Of a DNA stretch of 64,000 nt, positions 30,317-40,320 are shown in pieces. The stretch comes from Flavobacterium circumlabens (GTDB lineage: Bacteria > Bacteroidota > Bacteroidia > Flavobacteriales > Flavobacteriaceae): positions 62,001-126,000 of the forward strand of contig NZ_SLWA01000004.1 in NCBI RefSeq assembly GCF_004345565.1. The letters are read 5' to 3'. Position numbers and translations under genes: made by a program. Under the pieces are notes generated by a model. That model saw only the letters and a program-made list of their open reading frames with translations. It made no database searches and had not been told where the DNA came from. How positions within the stretch are numbered: position 1 is the first letter of the stretch; each line of letters begins with the position of its first letter.

Positions 30317-32632
30317 ATGAAATTAAAAACAAGAAAACAGTCCAAATATTTCCTTTTGGTCAGTATGCTATTTTCAGTGTTTACCGTCTTGGGACAACAA
30401 AGCAACGGAAAAATAAAAGGGAACATCACAACCTCTGACGGCAAGCCGGCATCTGACGTAAATTTAATCCTTAAAGACTCAAAATATGGTACCAGCGCCA
30501 ATGAATATGGTGCTTTTGAATTTAGCAAAGTAAAAGCCGGTTCTTATACTTTACAGGTTTCCTTAACCGGATACGAAACCCTGGAACAAGAAGTAAACGT
30601 TACAGAAAGCGAAACGACAACGCTTAACCTGCAACTGAATGTTTCGGATAAAGAATTAAAGGAAGTGATCATTAACAATGATAAAATGATTTCCAAAAAA
30701 ACAGATTATGTATCGCGTATGCCACTAAAAAATCTGGAAAACCCGCAGGTTTACAATATCATCACGAAAGAACTTTTAAAGGAACAAATCGCAATTGATA
30801 TTAAAAGTGCGGTTCAGAACTCGCCTGGCGCAGTACCCATTATTTTTCCTTCGGGAGGTTTGGGAATTACTTTCAGAGGTTTCAATACGGGTATTAATGC
30901 GAGAAACGGAATGGAAACAGTTTCCGGAAGAAGTTCTGTTTCTGTTGACAATGTGGAGCGTATAGAAATCATGAAAGGACCATCTGGAACCTTGTTCGGA
31001 TCTTCGGTTTCTTCTTTTGGAGGTGTAGTGAACCTGGTGACCAAAAAACCTTTTGAAACACCAAAAACCGAAATAGCCTACACGGGCGGAAGTTTTGGAC
31101 TCAACCGTGTTGCACTGGATCTTAACACCCCGCTGACAGCCGATAATAAAGTATTGTTTCGATTAAATGCCTCTCTGAGTACAGAAAATAGTTTCCTGAA
31201 CTATGGCTTTAATAAAACATTTCTTTTTGCCCCGAGCTTTATTTACAAAGCAACAGACAAACTTACTTTAAGTGTTGACACCGAAATTTACAACACCAAC
31301 AATACACGTCCGATGTATGCACGCTCTTACGGAGCCGGAATTACAAATCCAAATGATATTAAACTGGATTACAGAAAAACGTTATTTAACGATGATGCAG
31401 ATGCTCAGACCTCTTCATCAAAAGTTTTTGCTCAGGCAGAATATAAATTATCCGACAATTGGAAATCTACTACTCTTTTTTCTTTTGTAGACGAAGATGT
31501 AGATCACAGTTACCAATATTATACATCCTGGAGTTCGCCAACACAAGTAACCAGAAGCGTTTCGCGTTATGGCCCGGTAGTTAACAAATACACGAATTTT
31601 CAGGAAAATATTAACGGTGAATTTTCCACGGGAAGTATTAAACACAAATTATTACTGGGCGCCAACTACAGATTCACTAAAACAGCTTTCACCTATGGTA
31701 CAACAGGAGTTCTGGATAATATTGACATCACACAGGCTTACGAACCTATACGCAGAAAAGCTGTTGACGCGGTAGTATCAGAACTTGTTTATGCCGTTCC
31801 GGAGGAAAATACATTTAGTGTTTATGCTTCTGATGTTATTAATTTTACAGATCGTTTTTCTGCTATGTTAAGTCTTCGTTTAGACAATTTTGTTCAGAAA
31901 AAAATCGAAGATACAAAAGGATATAATCAAACTGCTTTGTCCCCAAAATTTGGTTTAGTATACCAGGTTATTGAAGATCAGGTTTCAGTTTTCGCAAATT
32001 ATATGAATGGTTTTCAAAATGCCGCTCCGGTATCTCAACCGGATGAATCACAGTTAATTTTGGACCCAATTTACGCCAATCAGTATGAAGGAGGAATTAA
32101 AGTGGAAGCTTTTGACAAAAAATTAAGCACGACTATCAGTTATTACAGCATCAATATTGATAATGCCTTAAGAACAGATGGTGACGGTTACAGTTTTCAG
32201 GATGGCAAGCAGGTCAGTAAAGGTTTCGATTTTGAAATTATTGCAGCCCCAGTAGCAGGTTTAAACATTATGGCAGGCTATGCTTACAATGACAACCAAT
32301 TAAAATCTTCAGATCCGGCTATTGGAGAAATGAAATCCTCTAATGCTCCGGAAAACGTAGTCAACTTCTGGCTGTCTTATAAATTTCAAAATGTACTAAA
32401 AGGCTTCGGACTTGGGTTTGGAGGCAATTATGTTGACAAGCAATACAAATTTGATGATGAAGGCTTTTTCATTCCATCCTACTCTGTTTACAATGCCGCT
32501 TTGTTTTATGACCAGCCAAAATGGAGAGTTGGTGTTAAAGCGAATAATTTAGGGGATAAAAAATACTGGGATGCTTATGGCGTTTCTCAGGCCCCATTTA
32601 ATTTAGGGGTTAATCTCGCTATTAAATTTTAA
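30317..32632 (+). CDS. TonB-dependent siderophore-type receptor
   Basis: 771 aa from ATG 30317 (50 upstream open codons lie over the promoter and were excluded). Signal peptide to about VLGQ, then a CarboxypepD_reg-like domain (about 30-115, KIKGNITTSDGKPASDVNLI and AGSYTLQVSLTGYETLEQEV), the plug (NSPGAVPIIFPSGGLGITFR-GF, VERIEIMKGPSGTLFG, GGVVNLVTKK) and a 22-strand barrel ending NLAIKF. It takes up a ferric siderophore or similar ligand with TonB-ExbBD energy. The DUF4198 gene and a second receptor follow in the same direction, making an iron-uptake region. Confidence 0.93.
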   Translation: MKLKTRKQSKYFLLVSMLFSVFTVLGQQSNGKIKGNITTSDGKPASDVNLILKDSKYGTSANEYGAFEFSKVKAGSYTLQVSLTGYETLEQEVNVTESETTTLNLQLNVSDKELKEVIINNDKMISKKTDYVSRMPLKNLENPQVYNIITKELLKEQIAIDIKSAVQNSPGAVPIIFPSGGLGITFRGFNTGINARNGMETVSGRSSVSVDNVERIEIMKGPSGTLFGSSVSSFGGVVNLVTKKPFETPKTEIAYTGGSFGLNRVALDLNTPLTADNKVLFRLNASLSTENSFLNYGFNKTFLFAPSFIYKATDKLTLSVDTEIYNTNNTRPMYARSYGAGITNPNDIKLDYRKTLFNDDADAQTSSSKVFAQAEYKLSDNWKSTTLFSFVDEDVDHSYQYYTSWSSPTQVTRSVSRYGPVVNKYTNFQENINGEFSTGSIKHKLLLGANYRFTKTAFTYGTTGVLDNIDITQAYEPIRRKAVDAVVSELVYAVPEENTFSVYASDVINFTDRFSAMLSLRLDNFVQKKIEDTKGYNQTALSPKFGLVYQVIEDQVSVFANYMNGFQNAAPVSQPDESQLILDPIYANQYEGGIKVEAFDKKLSTTISYYSINIDNALRTDGDGYSFQDGKQVSKGFDFEIIAAPVAGLNIMAGYAYNDNQLKSSDPAIGEMKSSNAPENVVNFWLSYKFQNVLKGFGLGFGGNYVDKQYKFDDEGFFIPSYSVYNAALFYDQPKWRVGVKANNLGDKKYWDAYGVSQAPFNLGVNLAIKF

Positions 32633-32648
32633 TCCTTTCAATTCCTTA

Positions 32649-32700
32649 AAAAATGCCTTAGGCCATCCGAAAACAGGGATGGTCTGAGGCATTTTCTTTT
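32649..32700 (+). terminator. Intrinsic terminator of receptor 1
   Basis: AAAATGCCTTAGGCCATCC pairs with GGATGGTCTGAGGCATTTT, followed by CTTTTTTAT. Confidence 0.85.
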
Positions 32701-32789
32701 TTATATTTTTAAAGAAATTTACTGCCCTTTAGAAAACAATACTCAAAAAAAGGGCAAAATAAAGTCAAAATTTAATCTTTTATTTTTAA

Positions 32790-32814
32790 TTATTCTAAAT
32801 AAGGCTTAAGTTTG
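32790..32814 (+). promoter_or_regulatory. Promoter with overlapping palindrome upstream of DUF4198 gene
   Basis: TAAGTTTG (32807-32814) is a -7 box. Directly upstream, between the -33 and -7 positions, lies TTATT-CTA-AATAA (32790-32802), a palindrome with a 3-bp centre. Near-copies occur in the leader of receptor 2 (TTATT-CTT-AATAA, 33808-33820) and over its -33 box. The placement would suit a repressor such as Fur, which is an inference. Confidence 0.45.
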
Positions 32815-32851
32815 TAAAAAATAATTATATCAATAATTTAAACTTCATCTT

Positions 32852-33577
32852 ATGAAATCTAAAACTTTAAAGTCAGTCGCTTTTTTATTATTTATGTTAG
32901 TAGCAAGTCCGCAACTGTTTGCTCACGCCCTTTGGATTGAAACTAAAGCAACCGGAACAAAAGGAAAGGCTCAGGAAATTTCAGTTTACTTCGGAGAATT
33001 CTCTGAAAATGATATTACCAAAGCAGATAAATGGTTTTCTGATTTAAAAGACTTTTCTTTAATACTGGTCAGCCCTTCAAAAAAGGAAACAAAACTAACT
33101 GCAAAAGCCCTTGACAATAAGTATCAGGCCTTTTTCACACCCGATGAAGATGGTGTTTATACTATTGTGATGCACCATACCGTTGGTGAAGTTTACGGAA
33201 CAATGAAATTAGATTACAATTCGAGTGCCACTATAGTGGTTGGAAATAAAACTGCCGGAAATTATGCAACGGCCAATAAAAACCAAATCGGTTTATTCTC
33301 TGAAAATGCTGATATAGCCAAAAAGAACGAAAAAATATCCGGATTTGCTTTGTATGAAGGTGCTTCTGCAAAAGAAACAAAGATTAAGGTAATTGCTCCA
33401 AACGGTTGGGAAAAAGAATTATGGACAGACGATAAAGGTTTATTTTCCTTTACTCCAATCTGGTCCGGAAATTACATGGTTGAATATGCTCATACCGATA
33501 AATCTGCCGGAGAACATAACGGCAAAAAATATGATGAAATCTGGAAAATGGCTACTTACCTGATTACAGTTAAATAA
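32852..33577 (+). CDS. DUF4198 periplasmic protein
   Basis: 241 aa. Signal peptide (MKSKTLKSVAFLLFMLVASP, cleavage after LFA), then HALWIETKATGTKGKAQEIS at the mature N-terminus, whose His-Ala-x-Trp is the DUF4198 hallmark, two beta-sandwich domains, and a C-terminal GxYMVEYAHTDKSAGEHNGK-KYDEIWKMATY signature. DUF4198 proteins accompany TonB-dependent receptors for metals (iron, nickel or cobalt) and are thought to bind metal or assist its transport. Here it is set between two siderophore receptors, each with its own promoter and terminator. Confidence 0.88.
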   Translation: MKSKTLKSVAFLLFMLVASPQLFAHALWIETKATGTKGKAQEISVYFGEFSENDITKADKWFSDLKDFSLILVSPSKKETKLTAKALDNKYQAFFTPDEDGVYTIVMHHTVGEVYGTMKLDYNSSATIVVGNKTAGNYATANKNQIGLFSENADIAKKNEKISGFALYEGASAKETKIKVIAPNGWEKELWTDDKGLFSFTPIWSGNYMVEYAHTDKSAGEHNGKKYDEIWKMATYLITVK

Positions 33578-33591
33578 TCGCTTTATTTCTC

Positions 33592-33622
33592 AAAAACCTT
33601 GCTCTTTCAGCAAGGTTTTTTT
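33592..33622 (+). terminator. Intrinsic terminator of DUF4198 gene
   Basis: AAAACCTTGC pairs with GCAAGGTTTT across TCTTTCA, followed by a T-run. Confidence 0.88.
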
Positions 33623-33757
33623 GTTGCTTCAAACTATAAATTTAACAGTAATCATTAACACATATAACAAATTAAAAATATTTTTCCTGTTAATTAAAAA
33701 ATCAAAATGCTAAAAAACAACAAGTTACAATATTAATAATAATTAATCTAAATAAAC

Positions 33758-33789
33758 TTTGTTAAAGAACATATAGCTAATTATATTTG
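33758..33789 (+). promoter_or_regulatory. Promoter of TonB receptor 2
   Basis: TTTG (33758-33761) and TATATTTG (33782-33789) with 20-bp spacing. TTAAT-CTA-AATAA at 33743-33755 abuts the -33 box and TTATT-CTT-AATAA lies at 33808-33820 in the leader. The start codon is at 33826. Confidence 0.62.
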
Positions 33790-33825
33790 CAAAAAAATTA
33801 TTTTTAATTATTCTTAATAAACAAC

Positions 33826-36120
33826 ATGAGATATAATTTACTATTCGTTTTATCTTTTTTAAGTTTTGCCTCGTACAGCCAGGAATATACAACTGCTGAA
33901 AATACGGCTTCTGTACATGATACCGTAAAAAACAAAAAAGGAGAAGTCCTTAATGAAGTATTGATTACGACCAACAGAGAACCTAAACCTGTTACAGCAG
34001 TTCGTTCGGGATTAAAACCGATGGACAATCCACAAAGCCTGCAGGTTATCGGAGCTGAAGTAATCGAGCAGCAACAAGCGATTCGTTTAAGTGAAGTTAT
34101 CAAAAATGCCAATGGTGTTTATGTGGGTTCTGCCCGTGGTGGTGCTCAGGAATCATTTTTCTCCAGAGGATATGACATGTCTGGTAATAATATGTTTAAA
34201 AATGGTTTTCGTTACAATGCCGGTTCTATTCCGGAAGTTTCTTCTTTGGAAAAAGTAGAATTCTTAAAAGGAGGTTCGGCTTTATTATTTGGAAATGTTG
34301 CTCCTGGTGGAATCCTGAATTTAGTTACCAAAACCCCAAAATTCACTCGAGGTGGCGAGGTAGCGATGCAGGTGGGAAGCTATTCTTTTTACAAACCTAC
34401 AATTGATTTTTATGGCCCGTTAAATAACTCCATTGCTTATAGAATTACGGCTTCTTATGAGAATTCAGAAAGCTTTAGAGATTACGTAAAAAACGAGCGT
34501 ATCTATGTAAATCCTTCGTTTTTATTTAGAATTTCAGATAAAACTCAGATTACATTACAGGGAGATTATTTAAGCGCTGACTGGACTCCTGACTTCGGAA
34601 CAGGAATCTATGGTAAAACTATTTTAGACTTGCCCCGTAACGAATTCTTTGGTGCACTTTGGTCAACTGGAAATACAAAATCTTCAAGTGCTTCGTTATT
34701 ATTCAATCATGATATTAATGAAAATTGGAAATTAAACTTCAATTCTTCTTTTCAGTCTTACAGAAGAACACAAACTTCTACAGCGCAGTTAAGTACCATT
34801 GAAGCTAACGGAAACTGGAAACGTGGTTTGACAAAAGCAGATGCTGCTGAACAAATTTTTGGTGACCAATTGAGTTTACAGGGAACTTTTAATACAGGAA
34901 GCATAAAACACCAAATTTTTACAGGTGTTGACTACGAAAACTCTCTCGCTCCAAGTTATACTTTTGGATTCTATGCTCCCGGAAAACCAGCAGACCTTTT
35001 AACAACAGAAGCTACAGCAATAAACTTATACACCTATGATTACAGCACGCAAAGTACTGTTATTCCTTACCCAACAAGAACTACGCAATTAACGAGTACA
35101 GAAACACAACGTTTTGGAGCTTATTTTCAAGACTTGGTTTCTATCAATAAATACGTAAAAGTTCTGGCAGGATTACGTTGGTCCTGGCAACAAGGTGAAG
35201 CTACCACTACAAAAGAAGTAATCGAGAAACAGAATAATGTAAATGTTATTACAACTCCTTATGAAAATGCAGTTCCTGTAACCGGAGCCAAAACGTTAAA
35301 CAGAGCTTTTTCGCCAAAGGCAGGATTGGTAATTCAGCCAACAACCGATTTTTCGATTTTTGCAAGTTATTCGAACTCTTTTACGCCTAATACAGGAACA
35401 ACGGTAGATTCAAAACCTTTAGATCCCTCTATTATTGATCAATTTGAAGTAGGTATTAAAAAAGATTTCTGGAAAGGTCTTTTGAGTACAAACGTTACTG
35501 TTTATCAAATAGAGAATAATAACCTGGCACAAACTGCGCAATTTTTACAAGATGGCGTTACGCAAAATGCTAACAGCAATTTAAAAGAATTAGTTGGGGC
35601 TACAAAAGGAAAAGGACTTGAAATAGATATCACGGCCAGACCAGTTGAAGGTTTGAACATTATAGCTGGTTACAGTTTTAATGAGACTAAAGTTTCTAAA
35701 TCATCCGGAACTAATGGAAGTCTTATTGTTGGAGACGTTTTGGCAAGAACTCCAAAAAATACTGCCAATTTGAGCTTTTTCTATAAATTGCAAAGCGGAA
35801 CATTAAAAGGACTGACTTTTGGAGCAATTGGTAATTATGTTGGAAATCGCACGGGAGGCTGGAACGATGATTATTTATGGACCGCTGTTACGCCAGCAAC
35901 TACGCCACCTACCTATGTAATTACTATCAGAGATCGTGATATTCCGTTAGAAGGTTATACTACTATTGATGTTTCTGCGGGTTATGAATGGGGAAAATTT
36001 TCGTTCTTATGTAAATTATCCAATATTACAAACGAGTTAAATTACACGGTACACGAAAATTACAGTGTGAATCCGATAGCACCACGCCAGATTCTGACAA
36101 GCCTTCGTTACAAGTTCTAA
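33826..36120 (+). CDS. TonB-dependent siderophore receptor
   Basis: 764 aa. Signal peptide (MRYNLLFVLSFLSFASYSQE), a short TonB-box-like linker (LNEVLITTNREPKPVTAVRS), plug with GAEVIEQQQAIRLSEVIKNA, FFSRGYDMSGNNMFKNGFRY and VEFLKGGSALLFGNVAPGGI-LNLVTK, and a barrel ending TSLRYKF. Unlike the receptor at 30317 it lacks a CarboxypepD_reg domain and is closer to the FhuA/FhuE ferrichrome or coprogen type by its RGYD and GGILNLVTK motifs. Ligand not determined. Confidence 0.93.
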   Translation: MRYNLLFVLSFLSFASYSQEYTTAENTASVHDTVKNKKGEVLNEVLITTNREPKPVTAVRSGLKPMDNPQSLQVIGAEVIEQQQAIRLSEVIKNANGVYVGSARGGAQESFFSRGYDMSGNNMFKNGFRYNAGSIPEVSSLEKVEFLKGGSALLFGNVAPGGILNLVTKTPKFTRGGEVAMQVGSYSFYKPTIDFYGPLNNSIAYRITASYENSESFRDYVKNERIYVNPSFLFRISDKTQITLQGDYLSADWTPDFGTGIYGKTILDLPRNEFFGALWSTGNTKSSSASLLFNHDINENWKLNFNSSFQSYRRTQTSTAQLSTIEANGNWKRGLTKADAAEQIFGDQLSLQGTFNTGSIKHQIFTGVDYENSLAPSYTFGFYAPGKPADLLTTEATAINLYTYDYSTQSTVIPYPTRTTQLTSTETQRFGAYFQDLVSINKYVKVLAGLRWSWQQGEATTTKEVIEKQNNVNVITTPYENAVPVTGAKTLNRAFSPKAGLVIQPTTDFSIFASYSNSFTPNTGTTVDSKPLDPSIIDQFEVGIKKDFWKGLLSTNVTVYQIENNNLAQTAQFLQDGVTQNANSNLKELVGATKGKGLEIDITARPVEGLNIIAGYSFNETKVSKSSGTNGSLIVGDVLARTPKNTANLSFFYKLQSGTLKGLTFGAIGNYVGNRTGGWNDDYLWTAVTPATTPPTYVITIRDRDIPLEGYTTIDVSAGYEWGKFSFLCKLSNITNELNYTVHENYSVNPIAPRQILTSLRYKF

Positions 36121-36152
36121 TAATTTGAATTCGATTTAATTTTTAATATACC

Positions 36153-36184
36153 AAACCTCATCCCTTACCGGATGAGGTTTTTGC
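36153..36184 (+). terminator. Intrinsic terminator of receptor 2
   Basis: AAACCTCATCC (36153-36163) pairs with GGATGAGGTTT (36170-36180), 6-nt loop, T-run. Confidence 0.9.
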
Positions 36185-36252
36185 TTTTAACAAAAGAAAG
36201 TGATATAATTATATTTACTTTTACCCATCAAATCAAAACAAACATTTTAAAC

Positions 36253-37566
36253 ATGTCAGATTCCAAAAAGAACCAATTAAAGAAAAGTCTCGGTCTAAGT
36301 TTTAATATTGCAGTGTTAATTGGAGGAACAATTGGAGTTGGGATTTTACGAACGCCCGGCACGATCGCGGGATTGTTGGATAATTATTGGCTCATCATTG
36401 CCTGCTGGCTTTTTGGTGGCTTGTTCGTCCTGATAGGTGCCAATTCGTACGCGGAACTGGCTACGATGCTTCCTAAAGCCGGAGGTTCTTACAATTATAT
36501 CAAAAGAGCTTTTGGCAACTATGCCGGCTTCTTATCAGGCTGGTTTGATTATATTACCAATGCCATTCCACCTGCTTTTTACTGTATTGTCATCAGCGAA
36601 TATATCATCATTTTGTTTCCGGATTTAAAAAATTATTCGACCGTAATTGCTATTTCGTTATTAGTGGCTTTTGTATTACTGCATTTAAGCGGTGTTAAAA
36701 ACGGAAGTGCCTTTCAGCAAATCACCAGTTTTCTGAAAGTGATTTGTTTTGTCTGTCTGGTGGTTGCCTGTTTTATGTATTCGGATGTGAAAGTACCGGT
36801 TATTCAAAAAGACAATTCTTTCTTTCAGATTGGGTTATTATTTGGAATTTTCAAATCGCTTCAGTTAATCATCGGAACCTATAATGGCTGGAACAGCGTT
36901 TGCTTTTTTGCAGAGGAAAATGATGATCCGGGTAAAAATATTCCACGCTCTTTGTACAGTGGCGTTTTACTTGTAATTGCCATTTATGTTCTTTTGAACC
37001 TTGCTTTTTTCCACGTTTTATCAGTTGAGACGATTGCAAAATCTAATTTAGCGGCTGCGGATGTTGCTAATATTATTTTTGGAAAAAACGGAGCCGTGAT
37101 CGTGATCGTCATTTCTATTTTTTCACTGATTAGTATTTTGAATGCTTTTATGATGATTCCCCCAAGAATCTTGTTTGGATTAAGCAGAGATGGTTTTTTT
37201 ATCGAAAAAGGAACACAAGTCAACAAAGGCGGTACTCCAATTGTTGCGCTTTTAGTTTCGTCCTTATTCAGTTTATTTTTAATTTGTATCGGTTCGTTTG
37301 AAGTATTGTTTTCATTCGCGGCCTTTACCTCTATCATCGTTTGGGGACTGGCTTATTTCTCGCTTTTGAAATTAAGAACTACAGAACCTGATTTACCAAG
37401 ACCTTACCGTTCGAAATTTCATCCCTGGCTGACGATCTTAGCCATTATTGTTTCCCTTGCATTGCTGCTTGGTTTTGTTTACAGTGATCCTAAAGGTTTC
37501 GGAATTATAGTCGTGATTACCTTAATTTCTTATCCTTTGTTTTTGGTTTTGAAGAGGAGAAAATAA
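36253..37566 (+). CDS. APC-family amino acid permease
   Basis: 437 aa from ATG 36253 (27 upstream codons overlap the preceding terminator, so this start is preferred). Twelve membrane helices. LGLSFNIAVLIGGTIGVGIL at the N-terminus is the APC helix-1 unwound GxGIGVGI motif that binds the amino group. AELATMLPKAGGSYNYIKRA and the tail LRTTEPDLPRPYRSKFHPWL are typical of the APA/LAT branch. The substrate is probably a neutral amino acid or a polyamine, not determined. Confidence 0.92.
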   Translation: MSDSKKNQLKKSLGLSFNIAVLIGGTIGVGILRTPGTIAGLLDNYWLIIACWLFGGLFVLIGANSYAELATMLPKAGGSYNYIKRAFGNYAGFLSGWFDYITNAIPPAFYCIVISEYIIILFPDLKNYSTVIAISLLVAFVLLHLSGVKNGSAFQQITSFLKVICFVCLVVACFMYSDVKVPVIQKDNSFFQIGLLFGIFKSLQLIIGTYNGWNSVCFFAEENDDPGKNIPRSLYSGVLLVIAIYVLLNLAFFHVLSVETIAKSNLAAADVANIIFGKNGAVIVIVISIFSLISILNAFMMIPPRILFGLSRDGFFIEKGTQVNKGGTPIVALLVSSLFSLFLICIGSFEVLFSFAAFTSIIVWGLAYFSLLKLRTTEPDLPRPYRSKFHPWLTILAIIVSLALLLGFVYSDPKGFGIIVVITLISYPLFLVLKRRK

Positions 37567-37567
37567 T

Positions 37568-37610
37568 TTGTCATTTCGAATGAGATTCCTTCATTCCTCG
37601 GAATGACAAA
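37568..37610. repeat. REP-like palindrome GTCATT..AATGAC
   Basis: TTTGTCATTTCGAATGAG is partly complementary to CCTCGGAATGACAAA. It resembles the GTCATTCCGACGAAGGAG type of intergenic palindrome common in Bacteroidota. One copy in the window. Confidence 0.5.
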
Positions 37611-37620
37611 TAGTAAAAAA

Positions 37621-37657
37621 AATAGGCTGTCTTTTTGAAGACAGCCTATTTTTTTAT
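37621..37657. terminator. Bidirectional terminator between permease and valS
   Basis: AATAGGCTGTCT (37621-37632) pairs perfectly with AGACAGCCTATT (37639-37650); A-run before, T-run after. It serves the convergent genes on both strands. Confidence 0.9.
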
Positions 37658-37677
37658 AGAAAACCTGATTCTGATTC

Positions 37678-40311
37678 TTACTTCAAACCGGCTAAACTTT
37701 GCTCAATTGTAGCAATTTTTGCCAATGCATCAGCTTCTTTTTGTCTTTCGTTAGCCAAAACTTTTTCCGGTGCTCCGGCAACAAATTTTTCATTGGCCAG
37801 CTTCGACTGCACTGATTTTAAGAAACCTTGTGTATATACTAATTCAGCATTCAGTTTTGAAATTTCAGCTTCAACGTCAATATTTCCTGTAATCGGAATA
37901 AAATATTCATTTGACTTTACACGGAAAGATAATGCACCGTCTACTTTATCAGAAACATATTCTAAGGAAGTAATGTTCCCTAGTTTCGTGATCACCGAAT
38001 CAAAGTAAGTGGAAGCTTTATCGTTGTTTACCGCTTTCAATTCAATGGCATCCTTAAACGGAATATTCTTGTCTTTACGAATGGTTCTGATTCCGGAAAT
38101 TACTTCAATTGAATTTTCAAAATCGCTTATTAATTTTGCATCAAATGATTTTAATTCCGGCCAGGTTGAAACAATTAAAGCTTCTTCCGGAGTTCTTTCA
38201 GCAATTAAATGCCAGATTTCCTCTGTTAGGAAAGGCATAAACGGATGAAGTAATTTCAGGTTACTTTCTAACATTTCAATTGCTTTATCAAACGTCTTTT
38301 TGTCAATTGGCTGTTGGTAGGCAGGTTTGATCATTTCAAGAAACCAGGAACAGAAATCATCCCAAACCAATTTATAAATGGCCATTAATGCATCTGAAAT
38401 TCTGTATTTGTCGAAGTTATCTTCAATATCAACAAGCGTTTGCTGCAATTTCGCTTCATACCATTCGATGGCTACTTTTGAGGATTCCGGCTGTGGAATC
38501 GTTGCTGAAACTTCCCATCCTTTTATTAGTTTAAAGGCATTCCAAATTTTGTTCGAAAATGCTTTTCCCTGATTGCATAGTTCTTCGTCAAACATAATAT
38601 CGTTTCCGGCAGAAGCGCTCAAAAGCAATCCTACACGAACACCATCGGCACCGAATGTATCGATTAAATCTAAAGGATCAGGAGAATTTCCTAATGATTT
38701 AGACATTTTACGACGTTGTTTGTCACGTACCAAACCTGTCAGGTATACATTTGTAAATGGCTTTTCTCCGGCATATTCGTAACCTGCAATAATCATTCTC
38801 GCTACCCAGAAAAATAAAATGTCCGGACCGGTTACCAAATCATTGGTTGGGTAATAATATTTAAAATCTTCGCTTTCCGGATCCATTATTCCGCCAAAAA
38901 CAGACATTGGCCATAACCAGGATGAAAACCAGGTATCTAAGGCATCAACATCTTGTTTAAGGTTACTGGTTGTTAGCTGTTGGTTATTGGTTTTTTCTTT
39001 CGCTAATTTTAAAGCATCTTCAATGTTTTCAGCTACTACGAAATCTTCTTTTCCGTCTCCGTAATAATAGGCCGGGATTTGTTGTCCCCACCATAACTGA
39101 CGGGAGATATTCCAATCACGAATATTGTTTAACCAATGCGCGTAAGTATTCTCAAAACGTTTTGGATGCAATTTAATGTCTCCGTCAACCAGTACTGACT
39201 GAATAGCCGGTTTTACCAAATCTTCCATTTTCAAAAACCATTGATCAGATAATCTTGGTTCAATTACGGCTTTGGTTCTTTCAGACGTTCCCACTTTATT
39301 CAAATGGATTTCAGTTTTTGCCAAAGCTCCAATTTCTTCCAATTCTTTTGCGATTTCGGTACGAACCACAAAACGGTCTTTTCCCTGATACTGCAATCCG
39401 AAGCTGTTTAATGTAGCATCTTCATTGAAAATATCAACGATTTCAAGATGGTGTTTTTCTCCTAACGTTTTATCGTTCATATCGTGCGCCGGAGTCACCT
39501 TCAAACATCCTGTTCCGAATTCGATATCTACATATTCATCTTCAATAATCGGAATTACTCTTCCGCAGATAGGAACGATGGCGCTTTTGCCTTTTAAATG
39601 GGTAAAACGTTCGTCATTTGGATTGATACAAATTGCAGTGTCCCCAAAAATCGTTTCAGGACGAGTTGTGGCGATGGTCAGGAAATCTTCAGAACCTTCA
39701 ATTTTATATTTTAAGAAAAATAATTTGCCTTGTTGTTCTTCGTAAATTACTTCTTCATCAGACAAAGTGGTTTTCGCTTCCGGGTCCCAGTTCACCATTC
39801 GGTAACCTCTGTAAATTAATCCTTTGTTGTATAAATCAACGAAAGAACGAATTACGGAAGCAGACATATCGGGGTCCATTGTAAATTTGGTACGTTCCCA
39901 GTCGCAGGAAGCCCCTAACTTTTTAAGCTGGTCTAAAATTACACCACCGTATTTATCGGTCCATTCCCAGGCATGGGCCAAAAATTCTTCGCGTGTTAAA
40001 TCATTTTTATTGATTCCTTCCGCTTTCAGTTTCGCCACAACTTTTGCTTCTGTAGCGATTGAAGCGTGATCTGTTCCGGGAACCCAGCAGGCGTTGAATC
40101 CTTTCAGACGCGCTCTTCGTATTAAAACATCCTGAATTGTATTATTCAACATATGTCCCATGTGCAGGACTCCTGTGACGTTTGGCGGCGGAATTACAAT
40201 TGTATAAGGTGTTCTATGATCTGGTTCTGAATGAAAATAGTTGTTTTTCATCCAGTAATCATACCATTTATTCTCGATCGTCTTAGCGTCAAATTGTGCA
40301 GGAATACTCAT
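37678..40311 (-). CDS. valS: Valyl-tRNA synthetase
   Basis: 877 aa class Ia synthetase, the usual length. It charges tRNA-Val and edits Thr. PPPNVTGVLHMGHMLNNT carries the HIGH box as HMGH (50-53); KMSKSLGN is present near residue 545; the CP1 editing domain contains TTRPETIFGDTAI and CLKVTPAHDMND; the tRNA-binding anticodon domain and the C-terminal ValS-specific coiled coil (AEISKLNAELVYTQGFLKSV) are present. Monocistronic on the - strand, ending at a bidirectional terminator. Confidence 0.98.
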   Translation of the reverse strand: MSIPAQFDAKTIENKWYDYWMKNNYFHSEPDHRTPYTIVIPPPNVTGVLHMGHMLNNTIQDVLIRRARLKGFNACWVPGTDHASIATEAKVVAKLKAEGINKNDLTREEFLAHAWEWTDKYGGVILDQLKKLGASCDWERTKFTMDPDMSASVIRSFVDLYNKGLIYRGYRMVNWDPEAKTTLSDEEVIYEEQQGKLFFLKYKIEGSEDFLTIATTRPETIFGDTAICINPNDERFTHLKGKSAIVPICGRVIPIIEDEYVDIEFGTGCLKVTPAHDMNDKTLGEKHHLEIVDIFNEDATLNSFGLQYQGKDRFVVRTEIAKELEEIGALAKTEIHLNKVGTSERTKAVIEPRLSDQWFLKMEDLVKPAIQSVLVDGDIKLHPKRFENTYAHWLNNIRDWNISRQLWWGQQIPAYYYGDGKEDFVVAENIEDALKLAKEKTNNQQLTTSNLKQDVDALDTWFSSWLWPMSVFGGIMDPESEDFKYYYPTNDLVTGPDILFFWVARMIIAGYEYAGEKPFTNVYLTGLVRDKQRRKMSKSLGNSPDPLDLIDTFGADGVRVGLLLSASAGNDIMFDEELCNQGKAFSNKIWNAFKLIKGWEVSATIPQPESSKVAIEWYEAKLQQTLVDIEDNFDKYRISDALMAIYKLVWDDFCSWFLEMIKPAYQQPIDKKTFDKAIEMLESNLKLLHPFMPFLTEEIWHLIAERTPEEALIVSTWPELKSFDAKLISDFENSIEVISGIRTIRKDKNIPFKDAIELKAVNNDKASTYFDSVITKLGNITSLEYVSDKVDGALSFRVKSNEYFIPITGNIDVEAEISKLNAELVYTQGFLKSVQSKLANEKFVAGAPEKVLANERQKEADALAKIATIEQSLAGLK

Positions 40312-40320
40312 TTATAGGTT

